Both the position numbers and the translations under genes were made by a program. DNA of 64,000 nucleotides from positions 2,806,366 through 2,870,365 of the forward strand of contig CACRXP010000005.1 of the NCBI GenBank assembly GCA_902702965.1. Reading direction: 5' to 3'. Each line of letters opens with the position of its first letter. The stretch's first letter is position 1. The notes under the pieces were generated by a model. The model saw only the letters and a program-made list of their open reading frames with translations. It was not told where the DNA came from and made no database searches. Of the stretch, positions 10,930-21,849 are shown piece by piece. Source of the DNA: Spirometra erinaceieuropaei (lineage: Eukaryota > Platyhelminthes > Cestoda > Diphyllobothriidea > Diphyllobothriidae).

Positions 10930-11010
10930 CGTCCACATTATAAACGTATTTTTCGGTCCCGGGTCGACCTGATTGGACATCTTCGTGTCCACTTCTACAA
11001 ACCCTATCCT
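10930..11010 (+). pseudogene. remnant of LINE-borne C2H2 finger
   Basis: The plus-strand frame reads RIFRSRVDLIGHLRVHF, which is the second half of the finger repeated in the LINE tails at 30352-30425 (RTFTPHIGLVGHLRVHH) and 47729-47800 (RIFASHIGFVGHLRIHG). The first cysteine pair is missing (HYK.. replaces CP.C). It is a small orphan fragment without the reverse transcriptase. Confidence 0.6.
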
Positions 11011-11019
11011 ACCTACCGG

Positions 11020-14000
11020 ACAAATTTTGTAACTACTGCTCAAAACACTAAGTCCTCAGAAGATTCACGACCTCAGGCCACCGAAATTTGCCCAACAACA
11101 AAAGTATCACGTAGGTTCGCCTGCCTTCGTGGCACCTACCATGGAGTACAATGGTTAGGACTTTTGTTATAGCAGCTGTGAACACTGGATCTGCGCACAA
11201 TGCTCTAAATTATTATTTCAATCACTTTATCGTCTACCACAACTGCGCTTTTGGACTTGTCCTACCTACTGGACGCCCAGCATAGCATACTGTCATAGTG
11301 AATCTTACATGCTGGTAGTTTGCAGCAGGCCACCCAGAGTCAAACTAGTATAAATAGCCTAACTATAGCTGGTCTCCAACTTAAAAAAGATGAACCTGTA
11401 AGGTTGAAACTAAAAGAACTGCGTGTGAGGACAGTAAAAGAGGATGAATGCGTTTGAAGAGGTCCGGTCACGGGGTCGTATTTGGTTACCAGGGGTGACA
11501 ATACTGCTATTTTTCAGCAACATTTTCGCATTTTCGATTCGGAAAATTGCCTTCAGTTAATAACATGAAAAGAGCGAGTAAGTTCCCCAACCAATATGAA
11601 ATAGTTTGCCCCGTCGTATTTTCTGTGACTATGGCCGCCATTTTAAATCAAGTAAAGTCACTACTCCCTGTCCTCGAGCGTCAATTTAGTAATTTAAGAC
11701 TGATTTACGCCATTTTCAAGACCTCAAAAGTTATCAAAAATGACTAATCCCTGTGAATGGGGAGATCTGAAGTAAAATTTGCTCCTGATGTTACTAGCTT
11801 TAGCACTGACAACTCGCGTTTTGATGATTGCATGCGGTTCGTAGTCTGACCGACTAACTGGGTGCAACCTGCGCGGGACACAGCCGTTGTCTGGCGTTAG
11901 TCACGTGAAGAGACTACTGTCGGATTGTGCCCGCAGGCACTGCTGATAAAAGCCGGTCAATCGCAAAACTATCCACAGACTAAGGGCAGAAAGCCTGGGT
12001 AGGCACAATTATAAGGGGTTTCGCCTCTTAGTACCGTAGAGTGGTGGGAGAATGCGAAGGCGTCCCTTCATTCCTCTTTAGCACAATGTACTAGATAAAA
12101 ACCGTGGAAGCCTCCCATTACTACGACTCAAAAGCACACTGCGCTTCTGGATTATTCATAAAAAAAAGTCTTACATGCTAGGCCGACCAAAAAACAAATA
12201 ACCAATAAATTATGGATCGCGTTAGGGCTTACAACAGGCGCACACGAGGGCCAACCCGCCGAATACAGACCAACCCGATATTACGAGTTTTGTCCTGTTC
12301 TCTTGAAGCGTCCAAATTTCGGTCTGGTAAAAGTAATGGAGAAACCTACTGATGTCGATTTATTGTGTTCTTGTCATCTCAGAGAACTTGGCCGGTCTTT
12401 CGATGCTAGATCAGTAAATAAACAAAATTTAGTTTGGAATTCAAGAGACCTATCGACTGAAGCGATACTGTTTATCGCTTTTTCCATTGTCGTCAGAAAT
12501 ATTTGAGGATGTTCGGCACGTTCGATAAGTGTCTTCATGTCTGGTTATTATCCTAAATGACGGTTTTTTAGATATCTGTAGTGTTTTTTTAATCTGAAGA
12601 CACTCTGTTTATCTTACTCCTGGCGTCTTGTGCAATGATGCGTCCTTGTATGACACATTCTTAGACGCACGCACAAGGGGGATTTATTCGTCTGCCACTT
12701 TGAGGTCGTGTATGATGACCTTATTTCGTCTGACTTTTTATTGGCACCTTGAAGTTCTGCCTTGTATTGGTCCAGTCACAGCCTCCTAAAACTGATAGTC
12801 AATTTCAGGGTTGACGTTGGCCTGACCTCACCCATAGCACTAAGACACCTTTCTCCGCTGGCTCGGACGCGTGACTCGCGTCCGGTTGCCGATCTGCTCC
12901 GGCATGTAAGTTCTCCTTCAATCTGTGCAGAATTCAACATTCCTTACAATGACACGCCCTTTTTTTCTTATTCAGAATCTGGCCCGGTGGTCGTTGTTAT
13001 TATGGCATATGCTTGACTTTGGCTGTCGCGGCTATGTAACTGCTTCCTCAACGAATGATTTCATTGTCATATTGTCTTTATTGAATTTTTGGTTCACTGT
13101 GGTTATGATTTTCTGGTGTCTGTATGAATACTGAAGTGGTACCTCTTAATCCTGCCTGTCGATTGAATCATTGTCCGAAAAACGCGCCTCTAGTCTGCGT
13201 CATTTTACTTTGAACATCCACGATCATTGATGGTCATTCTTTTCAGGCCAGAAACTATAGTCACTTCCTCAAGCGTGCGCTGCAGGTTGAGAGTTGTCTT
13301 TTAGCCTTCGAACTGGCTATCTATACTCGTATAGGCGAACATGCAATTAGCGAAGGTTCCAATGTATATTTGTAAGTCCCCTCGATGTGACATTTCGTAG
13401 ACGCCTAACGATATTTCCGTAAGTGATCGTGCGTCCTTAGGCCAAACGACTTGGCAAGCAAATGTTGCCCGTGGTGTATTGGATATTCCAACCCCAGTAA
13501 GTTGTAACAGCCAAAAGACCATCTTGGGTCTCTTTCGGTGTGTTTAATTACCTTCCTGGATTCCTGTTGCTGTGTTAAGGTCCCTCAGCTTTTCGTTTGA
13601 CGTTTGCTTTCCACGACAAAATTACTTGGATTTTCGTTGGCTCCGAAGACCTCGCTGATTTATAGTGCTTTGGCCTCTGTCTACTGGCGTGTTGCAATAT
13701 TTTGGATCTTTTTGAGACGGTGTGCAGACAAGGCTACGTTTGTGAGGCCGAACTTGTTTTATAAAAAGATTTAGTACCTAACCTGTCTTTGTGGCCTCGC
13801 CAAATGCAGTACTTTACAAATCTCCAGCTTGACATCGGCGCATAATGACGTCTAGAAAGAGAAGGTGGCGGTTTGTTTCTGCTTTCCTCAGCATCTCGGT
13901 TAACCAAGTTCAGTAAACCTAAGAGATATCTTTTATGTGTTCACCATGGCGTGATAAGCAAGTTTAGTAATGTGAGTAGCAAAATCGTACAACTTTATGT

Positions 14001-14630
14001 TTAGGGCAGAGGCGCTGCAACCTTTATCCAATCACAAAGGACTCGTTAATGGATGACAAAAATTAACAAATGCTACCTACGTAAAGATTCACCCAAATTT
14101 ATCCAGGATTGGAAACCTCACCTGCTTTTCAGGTCCCAGTCATTTCCTGAGAATTTTTACGAGGGTGTGTTCTTGGAACTGAGTCCGCCAGACATTTACG
14201 AAAATTCTCGAATTCACTCGGCAGCTGACCAACTGGTCAGTTCACGGAGTTTACAACTGGCTCTTCAGACTCCTCGAACTAGGTCCGTTCATAGTTATTC
14301 CATATGCTAGCTGCAGAAACTGATGCAAAATTGGCTGGAGATATCCATGACGTAGGTCTCGAACGCTGTGGACATATGAAAACCCTACAAAATAGTCCGT
14401 TGGGTTTGGGGTAGACCCTCCGTACTAATCGACTCTTTTCGCGAGACACATGACGACTTTATTGCTGACATCTTGACCAAGAACGGACGCTAACGTAAAT
14501 ACTTTAAGAAACTTTTCAGCTTTGATAATCAGTTCATCACTTTGCAGTGGAGTTTTGTACTTTTCCGTTCTGTGTTATTTTGTGTGATTTCTAATTTCAG
14601 TAGGAAACCATTAGTTAAATTCTCGGACTG
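11020..14630. other. 3.6 kb with no recognised gene
   Basis: No family resemblance was found on either strand. Part of 13.0-14.6 kb may be decayed upstream sequence of the RTE-like element that becomes recognisable at 14640, but I cannot show it. Confidence 0.3.
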
Positions 14631-14639
14631 AGCAACAAG

Positions 14640-15045
14640 GCACTTGAAGAGGATGGAATTCCCGCCGAATTCCACAACTCTTGTGTCGAAACTCTGGAGC
14701 CCTGACTCCCGAAGGTGGATAAATCAACATGAGAAAGTTAGCAGCTTATCCATGAGCGGGACTGCATCTTCCTTGTGTTATTCTTCATGAAGGGAAAACT
14801 GGACAAAGCGTGAAATCCACCGTGGCATAAGTCTCGTCGATAGCGCTGTAAAAGTCTTTTGTTATTTTATGTCCAATGGAGTTTCATAGTTATGTGACCC
14901 TAGGACGAGACCCAACCAGGCTGGAAGTAAACGCACGAATCGGATGTATACATTATTCTGCAGTCCTCAATTCCAGCATGACTGCCAGTTACAGATGACC
15001 CTTTAACTTGCTGATATTTCAGCAGCGTTCGATACCGCTCACCAG
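14640..15045 (+). pseudogene. RTE-like non-LTR reverse transcriptase fragment
   Basis: Decayed reverse transcriptase with several stops and frame changes. EEDGIPAEFHNSCVETLEP at 14646-14702 matches the finger region of flatworm RTE-type elements (..EDGIPAE..K.CV.TLAP..). Downstream, PTRLEVNAR / RTNRMYT and ADISAAFDTA (15011-15040) follow the order of the family, the last being palm motif A with its catalytic Asp replaced or displaced. No endonuclease domain is recognisable upstream. The fragment is cut off exactly where the CR1-like element begins. Confidence 0.6.
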
Positions 15046-17305
15046 TATTTAAATCTACCTGTCGTTCTGATGTCCAAAACTATCGAGGTGTCCATAAAAC
15101 ACCTTCAGTCGCCAAAATCCTTGAAAAAATTATCGTAATAAAAAGTACCGACTTTTGTACAGCCAATATATTTATTAGCCCCTCCCAACATGGTTTTTTA
15201 CCAGATCGTTCTTGTGAAACATGTCATCTGTCGTTTCTCAATCTACTCACCTCTCTTCGTAATGACCATCTATCTGTTGTTGTTATTTATTTTGATCTTA
15301 ATAAAGCCTTTGATAAAGTGCCACAGAGAAGACTCTTGGTCAACTTAGAAGCTCTGGGATTTTGCAGTCCCCTTACAGACTGTATTAAGTCATGCCTGTC
15401 TAAACGTAAACAAAAGGTTTTAGTGGGATCTTCACTTTCCAACAAGAGCTCTATCGTAAGTGGTGTCCTACGAAGTATCGTTTTAGGCCCTGTCTTGTCC
15501 CTGCATTGCATTATTGATATCCCGTCGGCAGTTAAACATTCTCATTCCTTTATTTATGCTGATGATCTGAAATGTGTTTATTCATCCGATGAATCCACGA
15601 CCCTTCATTGCCTGGAGCAAATTCATGTTGACTTGCCTGCTCTTTCAGCGTGGAGCTCAAAATGGCTAATGGAATTCTCCCCGTCTAAATGTCTCTATAG
15701 GCGTTTAGGACCTGATAGTCTATCCTACCTAGTGGTATTTCAAGGCACACATATGACTGAATGTGTCAACATCAAGGATTTAGCTTTAAATTACACCAAT
15801 AATCTTGATCATTAACCACACGCTGACAGAATTACGGTCAAAGCTGCCCAGATTTGTGACTATTTCTTACAATTTCTATCTTCTTGAAAATAAATTAAGA
15901 CTTTATCGAATGTTTTCTTCTCACTCTCGAGTATTGTTGCCCATTCTTTGGTTTGATGAACGAGGCTAATCGTTCAAAAATTGAAAATGTTCAAAGACGT
16001 TTTGCTAGAAGACTCCGAGGTACGGAACATCCGAATGTCTCCTACTCAGAGAGATTCCGGATAAATAACCTGAACATTTTCTGTGTTCGAAGACAAGATG
16101 CAGGTTTCTGTCTCCTCTTTTACATTAATAATAGTTCAACTCTTCCCGAATTTCAGTCATTATCCCTAGTAGTCGCCCATACAATCTTCGCGATTCTTCG
16201 TTGATTATTCCTCTTCCCGCTTCCTCCACCTTTATGTGTTCTCTTTTTCGCTTCCTGGTATGCTTTTCTCTGGAATAACCTTCCAATGAATATTAGATAT
16301 TCGGACAATTTACATAGTTTTAGGAGATGTTTGCGTCTCTATTTGAATACTGACTGGAGTAAACGTTTATTTTCCGCATTTTTCCCGGACAACATCCTCC
16401 GTGACACTGAGAATGATCATCGGGAATTTGGGACGCCGCCATTAAATTACCGTCTCCGCCCACATTTCCTTCTCCTGTGTGTAGTTTTGCTTCCTAGGAT
16501 CCCTCATTATGAATGTTAATTTTTTCGATTTTTCAGTTCCTGTGGCGTGCCCCTCACAGGGTGCGATATCCTTCCTGACAAAGTCTCTCAAATAAATAGC
16601 GCGGCTAGATTGACACGCACGCTCTAAGCCGCTGCAGTTTCGCTGATCGCCGACACTCCTCTGAATTCCACTGTGGCCCCCGCGATTTCGGACTGTCATC
16701 CCCCAATCGTTGATTTTCGCGGATCATGGTATCAACTCCTCATTTCGACTTCAAAATGCCCTGTTGACGATCACGGCGGGAATTCTCTGCCTTCGCCATT
16801 TGCTTGTAGTCTGGTCGGTCAGCAAAAAGACCTCAGGCCCTCATTCTCCCGCCTAAGCTTTGATGACCGACATAGCGTTTTATGTCCCCTCCTCGGCTGA
16901 ACTTTATGCGGGCTGTTTCTGATCGCGTCTGGGTTCCTCTGTCTTGCCACTTCCAGGCGGATAGCATCATCCGGTTTACCAAATGCTGAAGTGACTATCT
17001 AGGTTTTGTATCCCTTATAAAAGACCATATTCCGACCAGTCCTGTTCGACCTGCATATTCTCCCTTTCGTGAGCGGCGATTTTTTTCTCCTCTGAGGGCG
17101 ACTAATTTTTCTAGTCTCATTTTTTTCATAAGGAGTTTTTTCCAGCTCGCTTACCGTTTTATATGTGACTGTTTATTCTACAACTGAAAACTGGATAATG
17201 TACAGGATCTGTACACTTGCTCCAAATTTTACTCGAAAATTTATATTTACTTGCTACGATGGGACTTCCAAGGGTCTTTCAATAAAATTATTCATTTATT
17301 TACTT
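15042..17305 (+). mobile_element. CR1/Jockey-like non-LTR retrotransposon, 5'-truncated and decayed
   Basis: Reverse transcriptase is open from about 15042 to 15815: NYRG..PSVAKILEKII, QHGFLPDRSCET, motif A FDLNKAFDKVP (15291 onward), motif B degraded to GVLRSIVLGPVL (the usual QGS is lost) and motif C YADD (15555-15566). Frames then break, but the thumb/C-terminal region is clear: SKIENVQRRFARRL (15968 onward), SYSERFRINNL and LWNNLPMNIR (near 16273-16305), followed by FRRCLRLYL. A long 3' UTR ends at AATAAAATTATTCATTTATTTACTT near 17280-17306, a tail style typical of CR1-group elements. It cannot be active: motif B is damaged and several frameshifts are present. Confidence 0.85.
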
Positions 17306-17309
17306 CATG

Positions 17310-18380
17310 GTGGAGAATAGATTGAGAAGATTGTTGGCAGCAAGACATCTGTATGATCAGAGCTTGCTAGTGTTCTGACAATGCTTGATTTGCGCTCGAC
17401 AACAATCTTTTCCACTCGCTCGATATTCTATCGGGCTTCGACAACATTGTATTCTATCACCTGTCGGGTATAAATAAGTCTTTGGCTGAACTCCCTGAAT
17501 AGCCTACCACGCTTCTGATAAAGCTGAGTTTGTGCCCCGACCTTGGCTAAATAATTTCGTCTATGCTGGTGATACCACTTCGTCATACAGCCCTCGGCAG
17601 CCTATAGACTACGGTGCCGTGATTAAATGTGGTAGTTAAATCATCCATAAAAGCTTGTAAGACCAAAGTATCTTTTAACTGCTTTCCCGACTAGGAGAAG
17701 TTGCCAGTAGGAATCACTAATTAAACCTGAAGAAGCCGCCAGTTTCATATTCTTCTGGTAAATTTCTAACAAGTGGACAAAGTAAGGACAACGCCATCTC
17801 CTAAATTCCCATGACTTTGTTCTCGCAATCAGTTAAACGTGTCTATGGCCTTTTTCAATGCCTCCGTCTTTGCCAAAATCAGTCTGTGCAGAGCATTCGT
17901 CGAGTTAGTACTCCCATACGGTTACGGAAGCTTGACTGTGAACATGAAAGAGGAGCTAGTGTTTGGAATCAATGGTCAACGTTCCCAGAAATCATCCTCC
18001 AAGAAATAAACGAAGATTTGGTTTCCAGTGAGGCGATTCGCACAAATATGACAATGCCGAAATTATATATCCGGCTGCCCAGACAAACAACTGACTTTGC
18101 ACGTGCGCGCTGTTCGTCCCCCGTTTCACTATTCTAGCCTCATTACCCCTGGTTTGGCACAACTGCCCACTCCAGATATGAAATGGTGGGATAACACAAA
18201 ATCTGTCTTGGCACAGTCCGTTAAGACACGAAGTTAGTTCGTTGGTATAAGGCTCCGGTTACTGGCGTAAAAATGGTTTGAGCTCTCTATATATGCTTTT
18301 GTACTGGAAGATGGGCATCCCAAGAAACATAATTCGAAGAAGAATGAGTCCTTTGGGAAAATGAACAAACTTTATTTCGT
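17310..18380. other. non-coding stretch, nothing recognised
   Basis: A 108-codon open frame at 17811-18137 has no recognisable domain and looks accidental. Confidence 0.35.
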
Positions 18381-19290
18381 AAATTTTCGAGTCTGGTTCC
18401 CCAGCTCGTCTTCAGACGTGTAGTAAGTGTGAAGAAACAGTCAAAATTTAAACAATGCCGAAAAAATCGATATTGCTCTGTCATGACTGAGGATGGGTTA
18501 ATGCTGTGGGCTGATGTCACGTCTTGATTGGCTATTACCTTTTCCATTTTTCTTTGAGACTTTTGTACATGTTGTCAAGGTCGATGCGTCGATTGATGCA
18601 TGAATCATCAGAGTGAATGGCCTCTAGGAATTCTCGGCCTTTCTTATAGGGGCAGGAACCGACAATGCGTGTTTTATCCCAAGCGAATTTGTGCCCAGTT
18701 TCAAGAGTATGCATGGCGACTTGGGATAAGTGGTCCCGCCTCTTCACTGCCAATTGGTGTTCATGTAGGCGTGTAGAGGCAGATTTTCCGGTTTGACCAC
18801 AATACACTGCATTACAAGTGCCACATGGAATCTTATAGACTACTTCTTTCTTATCCAAATAGCCAACCCTATCCTTAGGGTGTACAAGCTGATTGCGTAG
18901 CGTGGTAGTCGGTTTGTGAGCCACTTGTATTTGGTGCTTCCTCAGGTGTCTTTCAACGAGTTCAGACACATTTTTAATGTAGGGAAGCGTTCGCCAATGT
19001 TTTGGTTTTGGCGTCTGATCGGAACAATCTAGTTCCTTCTCTCTTTCTTTTGATTCCTGCGCTTTCATGCATCTGCGTACAAAATCTCTGGGGTAGCCGT
19101 TTTGGGAAAATAGGTTGAATAGATAATTGAGTTCTTCTTTGTAACCTTCGTTCTCAGAGCAATGTGTCTTTGCTCGATTAAGTAGGGTCTTAACAGCACT
19201 CCGTTTGTGAGCCATAGGGTGGTTGCTCTCGTAATGTAGGATAACTTCCGCGTAAGTTTCTTTGCGGTCACTACACGTGAAAAGTCACAA
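18380..19290 (-). mobile_element. Penelope-like element, 3' part (RT thumb, GIY-YIG endonuclease, 3' UTR)
   Basis: The best preserved Penelope-like piece. A 226-codon frame (18535-19215) holds HKRSAVKTLLNRA and GYPRDFVRRC (end of the RT and linker), KPTTTLRNQLVHPKD (100-115) and a GIY-YIG nuclease: VYKI (126-129), VYCG (137-140), Arg149, HTLETGH (169-175), REFLEA with Glu195/198 and Asn208, then DLDNMYKSLK at the end. All expected catalytic positions are present. Upstream the frame continues as ETYAEVILHYESNHP before degrading, so the RT core is missing. The 3' UTR contains CTGAAGACGAGCTGGGGAACCAG and ends near AATAAAGTTTG. The element is 5'-truncated. Confidence 0.9.
18535..19215 (-). pseudogene. 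Penelope-like RT/GIY-YIG protein, C-terminal fragment
   Basis: Reading frame inside the Penelope-like element described above. It would encode the nuclease part of the retroelement protein, which nicks target DNA to prime reverse transcription. The N-terminal RT palm is absent, so it is classed as a broken gene although the endonuclease part itself has no stop codon. Confidence 0.8.
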
Positions 19291-19574
19291 CCCACGCCAT
19301 CATTGTCCTCGCCTCTCCACATTCCCCATTAACGCATGCCTCTGAGCATTTTCAGAACTTGCGTTTCGCGACGTGTCCTACAGTCTCAAGATCTTGAGGT
19401 TGACAAAATATTCTGTCTGAAGATTCACCAAAAATTTTAAAAAAATCTCTCGCTGTCCTTAGTCGTTATTTTGAAGATGAGGAATCTCCCTCCTCAACGT
19501 CGCTGGATATATCTTCGATGACATTCTCCTTAGTCTTCTCAACAGCCATCTGAACAGGGTCATCTGCCGAAATG

Positions 19575-20168
19575 CCAGTGCGGTTTGCGCCGTCATCGCG
19601 GCACCACCGACATGGGCTTCGTCGGCCGCCAACTACATGAATGTCGGGAGATGAAGATCCATCTTTACTCCGCATTCCTGGACTTTACGAAAGCCTTCGA
19701 CATGGTGATTCGCGATGGACCGCGGCAAACCATGCAGAAATTCGTCGGTGTCAAGCGATTCACTCAGATGTGGCGTCAGCTCCACGGTGACATAGCGGCG
19801 CGCGTCACGGACAGTGTAGCTGTCTCAGAGGCATCTGTAGTGACAAGCTGAGTTAAGGAGGACTGCATTGTCGTCCTAACCTTCTCCTGTCTCATACTTC
19901 CTGCCATGCTGATGGACGCCTACCGTGATGAGCAACCCACAATCCGCATCGTCTACAGGAACGACGGATAACTCCTCAAAAACTCGCGCATGAATGACTC
20001 AACGCGTCTCTCCACGGCTATCGTTCTCGACTTGCTCTTCGCTGACGTTTGTGCACTCAGGACCGAGACAGATGCTTACGTGCAACGGAGAATGGAACTC
20101 TTCGTTTCCGGATGCGCTATATACGGGCTGAACATCAACACAGAGAGTATGGTGGTCATGCATTAGTC
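19575..20168 (+). pseudogene. non-LTR reverse transcriptase fragment of the zinc-finger LINE family
   Basis: One frame with three in-frame stops covers the RT palm: RRHRGTTDMGF, LYSAFLDFTKAFD (motif A, Asp kept), RFTQMWRQLHGD, ARVTDS.AVSEA, then AMLMDAYRDE, and motif C at 20038-20049 reading FADV instead of the expected FADD. It ends NINTES-MVVMH. The same family supplies the C2H2 tails at 29935-31330 and 47290-47960. The catalytic Asp-to-Val change and stops make it inactive. Confidence 0.8.
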
Positions 20169-20269
20169 GTTTCCTAGTGCTGCATGCAAAATCCTAGTCA
20201 GTGTGAGCTGTGACCGTGGGGTGTGGGTGTGCGCCTGGGCGCAGGTCCTCGCCGTGCAAACCACCTACG

Positions 20270-20490
20270 TCCTCTCCCGCCTCCGGTCTTCTTGCCTCTG
20301 TCTTGACACCGGGTTCAGGTGAGAGAGGCGGAGGAGGAGGAGGAGGAGGAGGAGGAGGAGGAGGAGGAGGGAGTGGGGTACGTGCAGTGCAAGAGCAATA
20401 TTGCAGTAAACTAAGTCACGCGCAAATCACCCTCCCGGCTCCTTCCTGCTGTGTACATCGTCGACAACGACGGTCGAAATGTCGTACGTC
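20270..20490 (-). repeat. DR dispersed repeat interrupted by a GGA microsatellite
   Basis: Family order in reverse: CTTGACACCGGGTTCAGGTG, microsatellite, AAACTAAGTCACGCGCAAATCAC, CTGCTGTGTACATCGTCGAC and AACGACGGTCGAAATGTCG. Confidence 0.65.
20329..20371 (+). repeat. (GGA)n microsatellite
   Basis: About 14 perfect GGA units replacing the GGAGAGAG... position of the DR repeat. Confidence 0.95.
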
Positions 20491-20539
20491 GTAAGGAGCT
20501 ATTAAAGATGAACAGAAGTGAGGCCATTTGAATAAACAT

Positions 20540-20830
20540 TTCAAGGTCTTAAAACGCAGAGATGCCCTTGTTTCGAAGATAACATATGAAGATGTGATTT
20601 ACTGACAAATGACTACCAGAAAGGATATTTTGTGCGTGTTTTCTACAAAATATATTTCGACGCGCAACGGCTTCGAAAATATTATGGGACGATATCAAAA
20701 GGCTTAAGTAATCATTTTTCAATACGTTTGTTTTTGCACGCACATTCAAAATATGGCATCTTGAGGTGACCGAAGCATCCTCAGACTATGCTTCACGATA
20801 ATCAATATTACTACCCTACTTAAGTTACCC
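20540..20830 (+). repeat. AT1 dispersed repeat copy
   Basis: Matches 49790-49930 in the same orientation (TTTTTGCA.GC, ATTCAAAATATGGCATCTTGAGGT, CCCTAC.TAAGTTA) and 61428-61712 and 2868-3170 in reverse. No coding signal. Confidence 0.55.
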
Positions 20831-20859
20831 TTTCTGATTAAAACCACATTACAGGATTT

Positions 20860-21550
20860 CGGTTGCAGTCGAGTTCATTGATCGGGTTACGGAATATGCC
20901 CGCCCGGAGTACCCTTGAGCGCAATATGGAGCCCTCGCAGGTAATCACATGGTGACAAGGCATATACGCTGAAAGGAGTCCCGACAAAGTGGAAATTGTG
21001 ATGGCCATTTCAAGCTTGTTAGCCGTCGTCAGACGGCCTCACCCACACCCGGGTTGTTGTCTTACCTGAGACTCGATCGCGTTTTATCGAACCTCATTTA
21101 GCCCAACGCCCAAATTAATGAGCTACATACCGTTCCCACTTGCTTTCGAATTGCGTTCACAGACCGTGTTACGGCACATGACCATCACGTTATGCCTAGG
21201 AGATCAATTTAGAGCCCTTGGTGATAGTCTAATAACGAACAGGAATATACGCTGAAGAGTTTCGACAAGGACAAGCCTATTAACCGTCATCAAGCAGCCT
21301 TAGAAATAGGCCAGCACTATGGTAACGATGCAACATTTATTGCGCAATTTCTCAAAACTGGTTACGCACTTCGTCGTCAGACAAATGGACAGTGTCCAAA
21401 AACAGTCAATTTTAAATCATGCCTAATAAAACATTCTGCGGTTTTTTGACGTTTATGCTAGTAGGCGTCCACTGCATTAATTTTCTTGGTCAGTGCCGGC
21501 TATTTCCGTCCCCACCTGACCTTGAAAACGTGTATGTGACATCCAAATCC
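20860..21550. repeat. outer part of left inverted arm
   Basis: 21005-21240 is the reverse complement (diverged) of 28850-29075: shared blocks include GTCTTACCTGAGACTCGATC / GATCGAGGCTCAGGTAAGAC and GATCAATTTAGAGCCC / GGGCTCTAAATTGATC. 21345-21550 likewise matches 28150-28370. Within this arm the motif GGAGCCCT..GGTAAT..ATATACGCTGAA..TCCCGACAA recurs at about 20925-21050 and 21205-21300, so the outer arm is itself partly duplicated. Confidence 0.65.
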
Positions 21551-21812
21551 ATATGCTTACTGTTGCATGCTGCGCCGTCCAGATGAATTGCTTTCAGGAC
21601 CCCGCGGCCCTACCTGCTGGACAGGCGCCAACGATGCAGATTTTTTCCCACAAACATATATGTTCTGTGTCCAGGGCGTGCTTGGCTACCTGGGATAAGT
21701 GGTCTTGTCTCATTATCGCCAGCTGGTATTCCTGTATACGTGTGAACAGAGATTTCACGGTTTGGCAACAAAAGGCTGCATCACAACTGGTGCATAGGAT
21801 TTTGTAGACCAT
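21345..21812 (-). mobile_element. Penelope-like element fragment (GIY-YIG and 3' UTR), degenerate
   Basis: The minus frame from 21812 reads MVYKILCTSCDAAFCCQT, DHLSQVAKHALDTEHI and KICIVGACP, paralleling the nuclease at 18535-19215 (VYKIPCGTC, DHLSQVAMHTLETGHK, RIVGSCP). YIG has become FCC and the GH motif EH, so the nuclease is dead. Downstream, 21345-21440 matches the 3' UTR at 18390-18470. Confidence 0.75.
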
Positions 21813-21849
21813 TTCTTCCTAACAGTGCACTCCAAAGTAAATTCATTTG

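Noticed and set aside
18287..18547. 86-codon minus frame after the Penelope-like nuclease
   Set aside because: It overlaps the end of the nuclease frame and translates its 3' UTR.
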